54,874 nt of DNA from Halococcus salifodinae DSM 8989 (GTDB lineage: Archaea; Halobacteriota; Halobacteria; Halobacteriales; Halococcaceae). The stretch is taken from NCBI RefSeq assembly GCF_000336935.1, contig NZ_AOME01000051.1, forward strand, positions 334,720-389,593, read 5' to 3'. Of this stretch, positions 1 to 8,232 are shown one piece after another. How positions within the stretch are numbered: the first letter of the stretch is position 1; each line of letters opens with the position of its first letter. The notes under the pieces are model-generated. The model was not told the origin of the DNA. It ran no database searches and was given only the letters and a program-made list of their open reading frames with translations. A program made the translations under genes and the position numbers.

Positions 1-384
1 GAGACCGTGATCCGACTCGACGACGAGCGCTACTGGCTGTACGCCGTGGTTGATCCCGAGTCGAACGAACTGCTGCACACGAAGCTTGAACCGACCAGAA
101 ACACCGCTCTCGCTCATGGCTTCTTCGCCGAACTCCGTCAGAAGCACCACGTCGATGACGCCACGTTTCTCATCGACGGCGCGACACCGCTACATGAAGC
201 CTGCCGCCGCCACGGCCTCGATTTCCGCTCCGAACGACACGGAAATCGTAACAGCGCCGGACGTGTCTTCTGTGAGGTGAAACGACGTACCGCCTCGTTC
301 TCGAACTGTTTCAGTCATGCCGGCGCAGCAACTGCCGACGAGTGGTTGCGATCGTTCGCCGTCGCATGGAATCTGCTTGTCTGA
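1..384 (+). CDS. IS6-family DDE transposase, C-terminal part
   Basis: The frame is open from base 1 and ends at TGA 382-384. The catalytic domain of an IS6-type DDE transposase is visible. After the stretch starting ETVIRLDDERYW comes the second aspartate in LIDGATPL, then the glutamate in VFCEVKRRT, with the usual conserved tail ending SFAVAWN. The first catalytic Asp (in VDET) would fall just before the window start; it is present in the copy at the right end. The protein would cut and join IS ends by replicative cointegration. Its N-terminus is missing here, so activity cannot be judged from this piece alone. Confidence 0.85.
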   Translation, partial: ETVIRLDDERYWLYAVVDPESNELLHTKLEPTRNTALAHGFFAELRQKHHVDDATFLIDGATPLHEACRRHGLDFRSERHGNRNSAGRVFCEVKRRTASFSNCFSHAGAATADEWLRSFAVAWNLLV

Positions 385-392
385 ACACTACC
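1..392 (+). mobile_element. IS6-type insertion sequence, 3' part
   Basis: The right portion of an IS6-family element of the haloarchaeal ISH14/ISH15 kind. It contains the C-terminal two thirds of the transposase and ends in a terminal inverted repeat: positions 378-392 read as the reverse complement of 54496-54510, with one mismatch. The left part lies outside the window, or, if the window wraps on itself, at 54496-54874. A shorter, diverged copy of the same end sits at 19013-19240 in the same orientation. Confidence 0.88.
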
Positions 393-706
393 GATGGAGA
401 ACACGCGCGTAGCAACACGCCCATGTGCAGATGTGTCATTCTTGAGCGAGACTTCTCCGTGACGATCCATACCACTACCAACACCAAACTGAAAATTCCA
501 CCCAGCGAATGGTTACTATGGATTCGAACCGACTCACCGGAATCGGGTTCACTCTTTTCGGCGTATCACCCCTCTACGCTTGCGGATGCACAGCCGTACT
601 GAGGGTGTTCACATGATTCTGGGAGGGACCATGTGGCAGGTGAAACCAGCATCATAGACCGACTGCCCGACCCGATGGATCGATAATCGACACTACCTCC
701 CACGAT
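393..706. other. Gap without a recognisable gene
   Basis: This roughly 310-base stretch lies between the IS end and a convergently placed lipoprotein gene. Short open frames exist, but none has haloarchaeal codon bias or a recognisable motif. No target-site repeat can be identified because the other IS end is not adjacent. Confidence 0.5.
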
Positions 707-1282
707 TCAGTTGAGTTGATTTGCTTGCAACCGAGCGATTTGGGTCAGTTCCTCGATCCGGGCATCGCGAGAGGGGATTTCTTGGGTGGATTCAACAGCA
801 GGCATATGCGTGAGTCGGAACACATTGTTTGCAGTGACGACTTCGATATCCGTGTTCACGCCACTCCACCAGAGGAAGGCGTTTTCTCCGAACGAGCGAT
901 CTGCCGTCTCAACGCTTTCGTTGGCCCGCTTTTGGTCTGGAAGATTACCCAACGAACAGGATCCGAGTGCGTCAAGCGTCTCACCCTCACAGGGCCACAG
1001 GCGAAGCCTCACAGCCCGTGAATACGGGTCACTAGCACGGTATTCTGCAACGACAGTACCGTTGTCAGCGACTGTCGGCGTCCCAGACTCGGTGAATGTC
1101 CACGCTTCACCGATATCTCGAGCCTGAATGGCTCGGGTTGCCATCCCGGTCACGTTCGCCGATGCATTGCCACCTGTGCTGTCGGCTCCGTTTCCACCTG
1201 TTATGTTGGAGAGACATCCCGAGACTCCACTCGCGATCAACGGGACGCTTCCAAGCACTCGAAGATAGGTTCGTCTTTCCAT
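707..1282 (-). CDS. Haloarchaeal lipoprotein of unknown function
   Basis: The 191-residue protein begins with a short charged segment (MERRTYLRVLG), then a hydrophobic stretch and the lipobox VSGC at about residues 20-23. It is therefore probably exported and anchored by a lipid on that cysteine. A Gly/Asn/Ser/Thr-rich linker of about 25 residues follows, as is usual for haloarchaeal lipoproteins. The rest is a compact acidic domain with one Cys pair (WPCEGETLDALGSCS) that could form a disulfide. No enzyme motif is recognised. It stands alone; the neighbouring zinc-ribbon gene is divergent. Confidence 0.72.
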   Translation of the reverse strand: MERRTYLRVLGSVPLIASGVSGCLSNITGGNGADSTGGNASANVTGMATRAIQARDIGEAWTFTESGTPTVADNGTVVAEYRASDPYSRAVRLRLWPCEGETLDALGSCSLGNLPDQKRANESVETADRSFGENAFLWWSGVNTDIEVVTANNVFRLTHMPAVESTQEIPSRDARIEELTQIARLQANQLN

Positions 1283-1468
1283 CAGTCACTTCGGTCGGTA
1301 TTGGCTCTCGTGATCATACTCAGGGATCCAGTTACTGAACTCTAATTAGTCCCAGAGTGATACGATTTCGGGGTCGAGTGTCTCTGAGATCTATATACGA
1401 TCTCCCTGCACTGATCGGTCTGTGGGAGGGGAACGAGAATGCGCGAACTCTGATGTGCTTTCCCACAA

Positions 1469-1478
1469 TATATAAAAA
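1469..1478 (+). promoter_or_regulatory. TATA box upstream of the zinc-ribbon gene
   Basis: An A/T-only stretch (TATAAAAAAT and flanks) in otherwise GC-rich DNA, about 40 bases before the ATG at 1515. It fits an archaeal TATA element with a short leader. Confidence 0.5.
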
Positions 1479-1514
1479 ATTTTATGGTCGTATGTTACTG
1501 TATAGCTACGGGTC

Positions 1515-1778
1515 ATGGGGATGCTCACCAATCGAAAACAGGTGGATGGAGCCGATCCCGTGTACATCTGCCGTGGCTGCGGTGAAGCGCTCGAGCTGGA
1601 GCAGTACATCTGTCCGGAGTGTGGTGGGTATAGCGTTGAACGAGCGCAAGCCGGTCGCTCGGCTGGTCTCGATATACACTCTGGAACGTTAGTTGGACGA
1701 GTAGTAATGGGACTCAAGCGGCGGTTGACCATCGACCAGTCGTTTACCGAGAGCAATACTGCGAGAGTGAGGCGATAA
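1515..1778 (+). CDS. Small zinc-ribbon protein
   Basis: An 87-residue protein with a clear zinc ribbon near the N-terminus: CRGC at about residues 19-22 and CPEC at about 33-36, separated by a short acidic hairpin. Such single-ribbon proteins are common in haloarchaea, and this one resembles the ribbon parts of small regulatory or RNA-binding proteins, but no specific family is recognised. The part after residue 45 has no motif and could be extended by decay. A TATA-like element lies about 40 bases upstream. The start is the first ATG; a second ATG is two codons later. Confidence 0.55.
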   Translation: MGMLTNRKQVDGADPVYICRGCGEALELEQYICPECGGYSVERAQAGRSAGLDIHSGTLVGRVVMGLKRRLTIDQSFTESNTARVRR

Positions 1779-1870
1779 GGTGGGCGTTCGAAACCTGGAC
1801 GGTGCCCACCCTGGTGTACGGATCGGTGTGAGTCGGTAGGCTCATCAGAGCGCTGTGAGAGCACCCGGAC

Positions 1871-2029
1871 ATGCCGGAGTGCGAGAACTGTGGTGACTTC
1901 GTGACTGAACAGTACGTGCGAGTGTTTGCTCCGCCCGAGATGGCTACCGTGCGGGTGTGCCCGAACTGTCCGGATATGATCCGTGAGAACGGCGGTGTTC
2001 GAGAGGCGAAGTCCCAACGGCGCAACTGA
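1871..2029 (+). CDS. 52-residue double-CxxC zinc-finger protein
   Basis: This small gene is easily missed because of its length. The protein starts MPECENCGDFVTEQYVRV and has a second knuckle CPNC at about residues 30-33, then a basic tail ending SQRRN. The pattern CxxC-x23-CxxC with this opening matches the small haloarchaeal zinc-finger family usually labelled DUF7563, whose members are thought to be regulators or nucleic-acid binders. The cysteine spacing and codon bias support a real gene. It is alone on this strand between the ribbon gene and the CoA-transferase. Confidence 0.75.
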   Translation: MPECENCGDFVTEQYVRVFAPPEMATVRVCPNCPDMIRENGGVREAKSQRRN

Positions 2030-2251
2030 CACGCACGAGTAGCAGACGGGTGTAGGGACGGAGGGCTGGTGAGGAGTTTCGACGTCTCCGCGACGGTAGT
2101 GACAACCGAACCCCGTCCCCCAGCGAAGGCCGACTCACCGTTCCACTGATTACGGGGATCCACCAGGAGACCGTTTCTCATGTCCGTTTTCGAGATCAAA
2201 ATGTTACCCCATCAACGTGCAAAACTGAGCTGAATCTGCTGGACAGCAAGG

Positions 2252-2257
2252 TATATT
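2252..2257 (+). promoter_or_regulatory. TATA box of the CoA-transferase gene
   Basis: TATATT lies about 25 bases before ATG 2280. This is the spacing expected for a leaderless haloarchaeal transcript and favours 2280 over the TTG at 2256 as start. Confidence 0.55.
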
Positions 2258-2279
2258 GGCCACCGACAAACAGGGAAAT

Positions 2280-3845
2280 ATGATGGATATCGTGTGTTCA
2301 GTCGACGAAGCCGTCGAACAAGTCGATACGGGTGACACCATCGGAGTTGGTGGCTTCGTTGCCGTTGGTTTACCAGAGTATCTTCTTGAGGCGCTGGGGA
2401 CCCGCTACAGTGAAACCGGATCGCCCGGTGATCTCACGCTGTATCATCCCGCCGCTGAAGGTGACCGGCAGGGACGGGGAGTCTCACATCTCACCCATGA
2501 GGGGATGCTCGAACGCGTTTTCGGAAGCCACTGGGGATTCGTTCCACAGCTAATGGAACGCATTGCCGCGGGTGACGTTGAGGCATACAATCTCCCATTC
2601 GGGGTGATGGACCACCTGCTCCGTGACACAGCCGCCGGAAAACCAGGGACGATCACGAACGTCGGATTGCGGACGTTTGTCGACCCGCGACAGGACGGTG
2701 GCAAGGTGAACGACGCCACGACGGAGGACCTTATCGAGGTCATGGAATTCGGCGGCGAGGAGTACCTTTTCTACCGTTCGATTCCGCTCAACGTGGCCCT
2801 CGTACGTGGGACAACGGCCGACGAGAATGGGAACATATCGATGGAACGTGAGGCACTCACGGCGAATATGCTCGCGACTGCACAGGCTGCACACAACTCC
2901 GGGGGAACGGTCATTGCACAGGTCGAGCGTGTAACCGAAGCGGGGACGCTCCCCCCGCGTGAGGTGGATCTTCCGGGTGTTCTCGTGGATGCAGTCGTTG
3001 ACGCTCCGTTGTCCCACCACCGCCAGACGTATGGTGAAGACTACAGTGGTGCACTGAGTGGTGAAATTCGAGTCCCCGAGAGCGATAGCGATGGGGATCG
3101 GCCAGCACTCACCGAACGGAAGGTCATCGCACGCCGTGCGGCGATGGAGCTGGTTCCGGATGCTGTTGTCAACCTCGGGGTCGGGGTCCCGGAACTGGTC
3201 CCGACGGTCGCGACCGAAGGTGGCGTCGGCGATGAGATCACACAAACCGTCGAAGCAGGCCCTATCGGCGGGTCACCGTCGGGTGGTATCAACTTCGGGA
3301 CGGCTGTCGACCACGACGCACTCGTTACTTCGCCCGAACAGTTCGACTTCTACGATGGGGGTGGGCTGGATATCGGGTTCCTCGGGATGGCACAGATCGA
3401 TGCCGTTGGCAACGTCAATGTCAGCCGCTTCGGTGCCGACATCCCGGGCTGTGGAGGGTTCATCAACATCACACAGAACGCAGAACAGGTGGTTTTCTGT
3501 GGAACGCTCACGACAGGTGACCTCGACGTTGCTGTTGGCGACGGTGAGATAGACATTCGAAGTGAGGGAACGAACCGTAAGTTCGTCGAGCAGGTCGAGC
3601 AGGTAACATTCAGTGGCGAGTACGCTGTTGAAATCAACCAGCCGATTACGTACGTCACCGAGCGGGCGGTCTTCGAACTGACCGACTCGGGCCTTGTATT
3701 GGTTGAAGTTGCCCCGGGAATCGACATCGAGACGGAGGTGCTTGGAGAGATGGGATTCGATCCAATCATCGCCGATGAGGTTTCAGAGATGCCGCAGGCG
3801 CTGTTCGAGGAATCGGCGTTTGCCCTTCGGGGCTACGTCGAGTGA
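2280..3845 (+). CDS. Acetate/3-oxoacid CoA-transferase, fused alpha and beta subunits
   Basis: A 521-residue family I CoA-transferase in which the alpha and beta halves are one chain, like YdiF or propionate CoA-transferase. It would move CoA between a carboxylic acid (acetate, propionate or an oxoacid) and an acyl-CoA in the cytosol. The N-terminal half has the glycine-rich GDTIGVGGF motif. The C-terminal half has NLGVGVPE and the catalytic glutamate in TVEAGPIGG, at about residue 325. The length is normal and the frame is intact. An in-frame TTG at 2256 would add eight residues; ATG 2280 is preferred because of the TATA element 25 bases before it. No pathway partner lies alongside, so the physiological acyl donor is unknown. 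Confidence 0.85.
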   Translation: MMDIVCSVDEAVEQVDTGDTIGVGGFVAVGLPEYLLEALGTRYSETGSPGDLTLYHPAAEGDRQGRGVSHLTHEGMLERVFGSHWGFVPQLMERIAAGDVEAYNLPFGVMDHLLRDTAAGKPGTITNVGLRTFVDPRQDGGKVNDATTEDLIEVMEFGGEEYLFYRSIPLNVALVRGTTADENGNISMEREALTANMLATAQAAHNSGGTVIAQVERVTEAGTLPPREVDLPGVLVDAVVDAPLSHHRQTYGEDYSGALSGEIRVPESDSDGDRPALTERKVIARRAAMELVPDAVVNLGVGVPELVPTVATEGGVGDEITQTVEAGPIGGSPSGGINFGTAVDHDALVTSPEQFDFYDGGGLDIGFLGMAQIDAVGNVNVSRFGADIPGCGGFINITQNAEQVVFCGTLTTGDLDVAVGDGEIDIRSEGTNRKFVEQVEQVTFSGEYAVEINQPITYVTERAVFELTDSGLVLVEVAPGIDIETEVLGEMGFDPIIADEVSEMPQALFEESAFALRGYVE

Positions 3846-4125
3846 GGGCGTTGCTCTCGATTGAGACGGCCATACAGGGGTAGCGAACGAGCGTCTGAGT
3901 CCGGATGCGAGCTCGAATCGTAGAGGATGGCGCGGGCGTAGATAGCGGCTGAATTCGTTCCCTTCTGATGCCCTTGATGGCCATATGAAAATCAGGGGTT
4001 CTGGACTGGGGTCAGGAAGGAATTCCTTCTGGACACCGCTCGAATGAAAATCCCACGGCATTTCTGCTCACTCCCTCTGACAATGAAGGCACCAAACTAC
4101 AGACGAACCCTGTGGGGTTGAGGCG

Positions 4126-4599
4126 ATGAGCGCCGAAACTAAGACCTCCGGCAGCGCGACAACGGATATGGACGTCCCGGCGGGAGATATCGCCCGACAG
4201 ATCCGTCGGGCATACAATCGACTCGGGTATCCACCGAGCGGGGCCGAAGCTGCCGAGTACGGCCCACACAACCGCTCGACGCTCGATCACCGTCACGACA
4301 CCGACACCTCGTGGAATGACGTCCTCATTGCCGCGGGCGTTCCCACCGCTCGCGAGGTGATACTCACGGACCTCCGCGCACGCTACGCGGATCGTTACGA
4401 GTGGGACGGCGACCGGATCCGTGTCAAGTCCTACGAGATCGAGGACGCAACCGGTATCTCTGCCCAGCGCGTCGGCAGAGTTCTCACGGCGATCGCCGAA
4501 GGCGACTGCCCCCAGCCCGACGACCTCACGATCGAGCGGGACCAGACCGCACGCCACTGGATGTGGATCGTTTGCGACGGTGGTGGTGAGAGTGCATGA
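4126..4599 (+). CDS. HNH-associated repeat protein
   Basis: A 157-residue protein with a repeat of the type found next to homing endonucleases (PF18780-like). Residues of about 25-70 run IRRAYNRLGYPPSGAEAAEY and on through SWNDVLIAAG, the typical signature of a small DNA-binding helical unit. The C-terminal half looks like a winged-helix segment (YEIEDATGISAQRVGRVLTA). No nuclease residues are present. It therefore probably binds DNA as a regulator or an orphan domain of a mobile element. It stands alone in a stretch of decaying genes. Confidence 0.6.
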   Translation: MSAETKTSGSATTDMDVPAGDIARQIRRAYNRLGYPPSGAEAAEYGPHNRSTLDHRHDTDTSWNDVLIAAGVPTAREVILTDLRARYADRYEWDGDRIRVKSYEIEDATGISAQRVGRVLTAIAEGDCPQPDDLTIERDQTARHWMWIVCDGGGESA

Positions 4600-4764
4600 A
4601 CGCCGTTAGTCGCATCCACCCTGAGGACGCGGTGACGTTGTCAAGCGGACCGTTGCGGGCGAGTATGCCACTGTTTCCCCTCACGAGATGCGTGATGAAC
4701 ACGCTCAGGCACGCTTTCTGGGTGAGCCAGTGATGATTCGCCCGGTTTCTCTGGAACTGTCGGG

Positions 4765-4926
4765 TTACAATCGAAAGCTGGTGTCCGAGTCGGCAAGCGG
4801 TATCGCACCCTGTTCGACTGCCTGCTCGGCCGACAACCGGTCCTGCATCACGAACACGGTGTTACTTCCTCGGCTCGTGTGGTACACCGAGTTGCGGAGG
4901 ATGTCTGCGTGGTCGGTGTACTTCTC
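4765..4926 (-). pseudogene. Gene stub, C-terminal fragment of an unrecognised protein
   Basis: On the minus strand, 53 codons bounded by a TGA at 4927-4929 and ending at TAA 4765-4767 read like a genuine acidic haloarchaeal protein: it starts EKYTDHADILRNSVYHTS and continues FVMQDRLSAEQAVEQGAI. There is no start codon or upstream domain, so this is read as the tail of a lost gene. The family is not recognised. Confidence 0.35.
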
Positions 4927-5298
4927 TCACACTCTTTCCTACCAGTGTTTCAATGCTAATTGGCAACAAGAACTAAGAAATAGGAATCTGTATAGAGACG
5001 TGCAGGTGTGTTTGCCTGTGCTACGTGCGGTCAACACGGGAATGCCGTGCGTAGGAGCATACGCGAACCACGGGCCGGGGGTCAAACCGACCGGCCCATT
5101 TTCCAGTCAGCCACCCGTTAGGGTCCTCTTCGGAAGCAGGCCGACGCACTCATCGTGGCTTCGATCTCGAGGATTTACTGTGCTGTTCACGGAGCGCAGA
5201 GCATACTGACTACTGGGAGGTGAAGGAGATATTTTGTAGACTTCTGTTCCGCGTAGAACCCAGCGTACCTCTCTCGTATCTTCACCTTGTCGCCAGAA

Positions 5299-5478
5299 CT
5301 ACTTAAAGAGACATAGCGACGTCTCGTCTACGCTTTGCAGAACGTCCTTCTTCAGTCGACTGGGTTGGCGTTTAGCCCACTCGCCGGTTCGGAGTCCAGT
5401 GTTGATACCGTGAAGAGCGATGCCGTCCTCGCCGGACTGGCTACTGAGTTCGGTGAGGTCGTGAGGTTCCCATTACTT
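5299..5478 (-). pseudogene. Gene stub, C-terminal fragment of an unrecognised protein
   Basis: A second minus-strand fragment of about 59 codons ends at TAG 5299-5301. It reads [20 protein letters not shown] and then GEWAKRQPSRLKKDVLQSV, with the amphipathic, charged character of a real C-terminus. An in-frame TAA interrupts it upstream. It lies antisense to the first part of a weak plus-strand frame that I do not call. The original family is unknown. Together with the stub at 4765-4926 it shows that several genes have decayed here. Confidence 0.35.
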
Positions 5479-5504
5479 ACCCGTTTGGCGGGCGAAACCG
5501 AGTT

Positions 5505-5927
5505 GTGCCTCCAGCAGAAGACTCCCAGCAACAGCACGAAGACTTTCAAAGTCATCCGCCCATCCCGTGTGATGCGTGCGAGTCTGCTCTCCACTCTCAC
5601 AGAAGTCACACGATCTCATTCCTCCTCTTGGATCACCTCACGCTCCCTCTCATTGGCTGTGACAACCATCTCAAACAGTTCATCGACGTCTGTGGACTCA
5701 CTACTGAACACACAGCTGAACTCCTGGATCACCGACCAGCCGGCGGTATCAGTTGTCCCAGCTGTCACCTCGCGCCCCACAACCCGAATCAACCCCTGAT
5801 CCCGGTGCAGGACGGAGCAGTTGCCGCCCTTGCGTGTCCGGAGCACCAAGTAGAGATTGTTGATCGATTTCACGCAGGCCTTGACGCACAGCAGAAGCTG
5901 ACGGCTTCCCTTGATACGCCGCAATAG
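5505..5927 (+). CDS. Cysteine-rich haloarchaeal protein of unknown function
   Basis: 140 residues from a GTG start. The protein has a CDAC pair near residue 22, single cysteines around 52 and 63, a CPSC pair near residue 84 and a Cys/His pair (CPEH) near residue 110. This suggests one or two structural zinc sites. The text is acidic and histidine-rich, without hydrophobic segments, so the protein is likely cytosolic. No family is recognised. The start is uncertain because no ribosome-binding site or TATA box is convincing; an ACTTAAA element near 5301 is about 200 bases away. Confidence 0.45.
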   Translation: MPPAEDSQQQHEDFQSHPPIPCDACESALHSHRSHTISFLLLDHLTLPLIGCDNHLKQFIDVCGLTTEHTAELLDHRPAGGISCPSCHLAPHNPNQPLIPVQDGAVAALACPEHQVEIVDRFHAGLDAQQKLTASLDTPQ

Positions 5928-6341
5928 GTGTCATCACCATCTGTATTCGCTGACGGCGGTGGATCGCAAGACGACTCCCTGTGACCGTAGCGATGTAAAT
6001 GAATCACAAGCAGAGATGACAGCACAGTATCTATCGGAGCAGCCCTTAGCCTACAAAAATGATGGATCGGGCCTGTTGGCGGGCGATCCCGCGCTTACGC
6101 GAGGCGGTCGGCGATCGAGAGAAAATCGCGAATGATCTCTCCCTCCTGACGTGAGACGGTCTGTGACAGGGGTGACTCCCGTATTTATGGATTACGGATA
6201 ATCTGTAATAGGTTTGTTGAACAGGCGACGGTAGATGAGGCTACCTCTCGATGTAGACGATTCGAGCTATCGTGGTATTATTCGAAACCGAACGCTATCG
6301 CGTCAGTACGTACGCTGGCGAGTCAGCGACTCCGATTCGGA
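5928..6341. other. Gap with a possible short gene relic
   Basis: No intact gene is seen. On the minus strand around 6078-6175 about 30 codons end in the coding-like string GEIIRDFLSIADRLA followed by a stop, which may be the tail of another decayed gene. Local base composition (TATTTATGGATTACGG, around 6181-6196) is A/T-rich compared with the core region. Confidence 0.35.
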
Positions 6342-6785
6342 TTAGAATTCTTCCGTATCGGTGAAAAGAATCTCCTCGAAGAGTTCACTACAGCACTCCC
6401 AGAGGAGTTTCGGAGGCGACTCTGCTTCGAAGACGACTCCTTCGTGGTGTGGTGTCTCCATCGACGCTGTCTGGTACTGAAAGTGCGCTGCGCCGAGGTT
6501 ACTGTGATCTTCGTCCTGATGCCAGCCACAGTGAAAATCGAGGTTTGGATCGGCGTAGTCAACCCGAAAGACGTCATGCGGCGGCGTAAGCTTCCAATGG
6601 ACCCCAAGTCTTGGAGACTCTGGACCGGTTGAGGGAACGACGCGCTGTGGGTCGACCTCGGCAGCCAGGTACCGTTTTTGAATCGCGTCTGGCTCGAACC
6701 AGACTGAAATCACCTCGGCTTGGCGGTTCAGGATATCCTTGAGCGTCCGATAGAGGGCTTGATTTTCTGCTCCTGGTTCATTCAT
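6342..6785 (-). CDS. Small acidic protein, possible toxin of an HTH-linked pair
   Basis: A 147-residue protein whose start overlaps the end of the HTH gene upstream by four bases (ATGA, 6782-6785), so the two are probably translationally coupled. It has an acidic N-terminal helix, then a beta-rich core with repeated aromatic and histidine residues (VFRVDYADPNLDFHCGWHQD, then HFQYQ) and a C-terminal helix (LLWECCSELFEEI). The layout recalls the DUF6516 family of toxin-like proteins, but I cannot confirm membership. No transmembrane segment or classical RNase motif is visible. Role inferred only from the pairing with a DNA-binding partner. Confidence 0.55.
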   Translation of the reverse strand: MNEPGAENQALYRTLKDILNRQAEVISVWFEPDAIQKRYLAAEVDPQRVVPSTGPESPRLGVHWKLTPPHDVFRVDYADPNLDFHCGWHQDEDHSNLGAAHFQYQTASMETPHHEGVVFEAESPPKLLWECCSELFEEILFTDTEEF

Positions 6786-7297
6786 GCGGAGGCAGAGCGC
6801 GGTTCACCAGGGAAGCGGTCGTAGAGTCGAAGGGCATCTTCGACGAGCCGGCGACGCGTGGCGAGGTGGTCCCACTCACGTGCGGCCTGACGGCGTTCAC
6901 GCTCGTCTCCGATATCTTCGCTTGCGAGGCTTGCTCGCAGCTGATTGGATGTTTCGGCATCGTATTCGGATTTCCACGCGCGAATCTGCTCGTTCATCTC
7001 CTCAAGACTCCGAGCGAGCTCATCTGGCGAGTAGTGCTCGTAGAGTTCGCGCATTTCGATGAGGTACTGACCGACGGGATCGGGCTCGTAAGTGGTTTGT
7101 TGACCCTGTGAATCGGCGATCAGATTTCCGTCGTCTGCGAGTTGGCTGAGGTACTTCGTTGCGGTCTCGTGGGCAACTTCTGCTTCTGCAGCGACCCAAT
7201 TGGCTGTTTGTGGTTCGCTGACCGTGAGCGCGACAGCTTCGACGCGCTCGGCCGCGGACAGGCCTTCGGTCCAGTCGCGGTTCGGATCACCACTCAT
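6782..7297 (-). CDS. Winged-helix regulator (DUF7342-like), partner of the small acidic protein
   Basis: 171 residues. The N-terminal half is a winged helix-turn-helix: WVAAEAEVAHETATKYLSQL at about residues 34-53 is the recognition region and YEPDP the wing. The second half is a long charged coiled-coil-like helix (about residues 85-160), with a conserved arginine-rich segment (ERERRQAAREWDHLATRRRL). This architecture matches the haloarchaeal DUF7342/TrmB-like regulators often found as the first gene of two-gene units. It overlaps its downstream neighbour by four bases. An autoregulating antitoxin is a plausible but unproven role. Confidence 0.65.
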   Translation of the reverse strand: MSGDPNRDWTEGLSAAERVEAVALTVSEPQTANWVAAEAEVAHETATKYLSQLADDGNLIADSQGQQTTYEPDPVGQYLIEMRELYEHYSPDELARSLEEMNEQIRAWKSEYDAETSNQLRASLASEDIGDERERRQAAREWDHLATRRRLVEDALRLYDRFPGEPRSASA

Positions 7298-7525
7298 GTC
7301 TCTGCCTACGCACTCCTAATGGAAATAAATTGAGGCGGATCGGATTATATCTACCCATCAGCTTGAAGCCAACGCGTTCGATAGCGTCATTCGATTTAAA
7401 TCGTACAGTAAAGACGCTCGATGAGGGAGACAATCCATTTCGAATTCCGAGAGTGGTAGTTGCGACTGGTGATTTCAATGCATGGCCCGCATTCTCCGTG
7501 TCGTCAAGCAGGATACGATCGTCGG

Positions 7526-8232
7526 TTACAGAGCCGCCAGACAGAGTCGATGCATCTCGGTCGGTGAGCCATCCGCGCGTTCGGCGACGCTCGTAATTGT
7601 TCCCTCGTCGACGCTGGCATCAAGCATATCGAAGCCATTGCGACCAATCAACTCGAGGTCACGAGTCGTCCAGGTCGGTACATCGACCGAGCAGACCCGC
7701 CCGGAGAGATCCCCATCAGCGAGAGTGAGATCACCTCTCCCCGACTGCGTGGAAGTGACGAATATGTCAACTCCACGGTCAAACTGGGCCTTGACCGGGT
7801 TGGCGACGTACACTTGCAGGTCGTCCAGGATGGCGTGAAAATCGTCGTAGAGGACGGCAACCTCGCCAGCGCGAAAAACGTCCTTCACGACTCGCATCTG
7901 GTCTCTGAGTTTGTCACGTACCTGCTCGATTCTCTCCTCGGATGGCGTCAACGTCGGCGGGACAGCACTGCCCTCGGCGATGAGGTTGGCGAACAACTGT
8001 CTCGCAACATCGTCCTCCTGACTGATTTCGCTTCCTCGGATCGTGAGAAGTGGTTGATCTGCTGTTGTATGCTTGGCGAGACTCGTCTTCTCGCTATCGG
8101 CCGGGTCGACTAAATGGACCGGTGCAGCTGTTCACTTCGTCCACTGGATTGTTTCCTCCAGTTGGTGCTCTTCACGGGGATGAAGTTGTTCTCCGGATAG
8201 CGATCTGGGGTGAAGACGTCTTCTGGATTCAT
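7526..8232 (-). pseudogene. Haloarchaeal AAA-type ATPase, frameshifted and shortened
   Basis: An ATG at 8230-8232 begins MNPEDVFTPDRYPENNFIPV, a typical N-terminus of STAND/ORC-like ATPases, but that frame stops after about 40 codons (TAG near 8112). A second frame then carries on with PVHLVDPADSEKTSLAKHT, where a Walker A loop would be expected but is not intact. It continues through a normal-looking P-loop ATPase core: Walker B-like VAVLYDDFHAILDDLQ, then DIFVTSTQSGRGDLT (sensor I). The protein stops at 7526-7528, well before the usual C-terminal domain. Loss of the Walker A region, the frameshift and the early stop point to a dead gene. Its original function (regulatory or defence ATPase) is unknown. 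Confidence 0.6.

Noticed and set aside
4688-5209. A 173-codon plus-strand frame
   Set aside because: Its residue composition is unlike haloarchaeal proteins (many Ser, Cys, Tyr and Trp) and the opposite strand shows a better coding-like stub.
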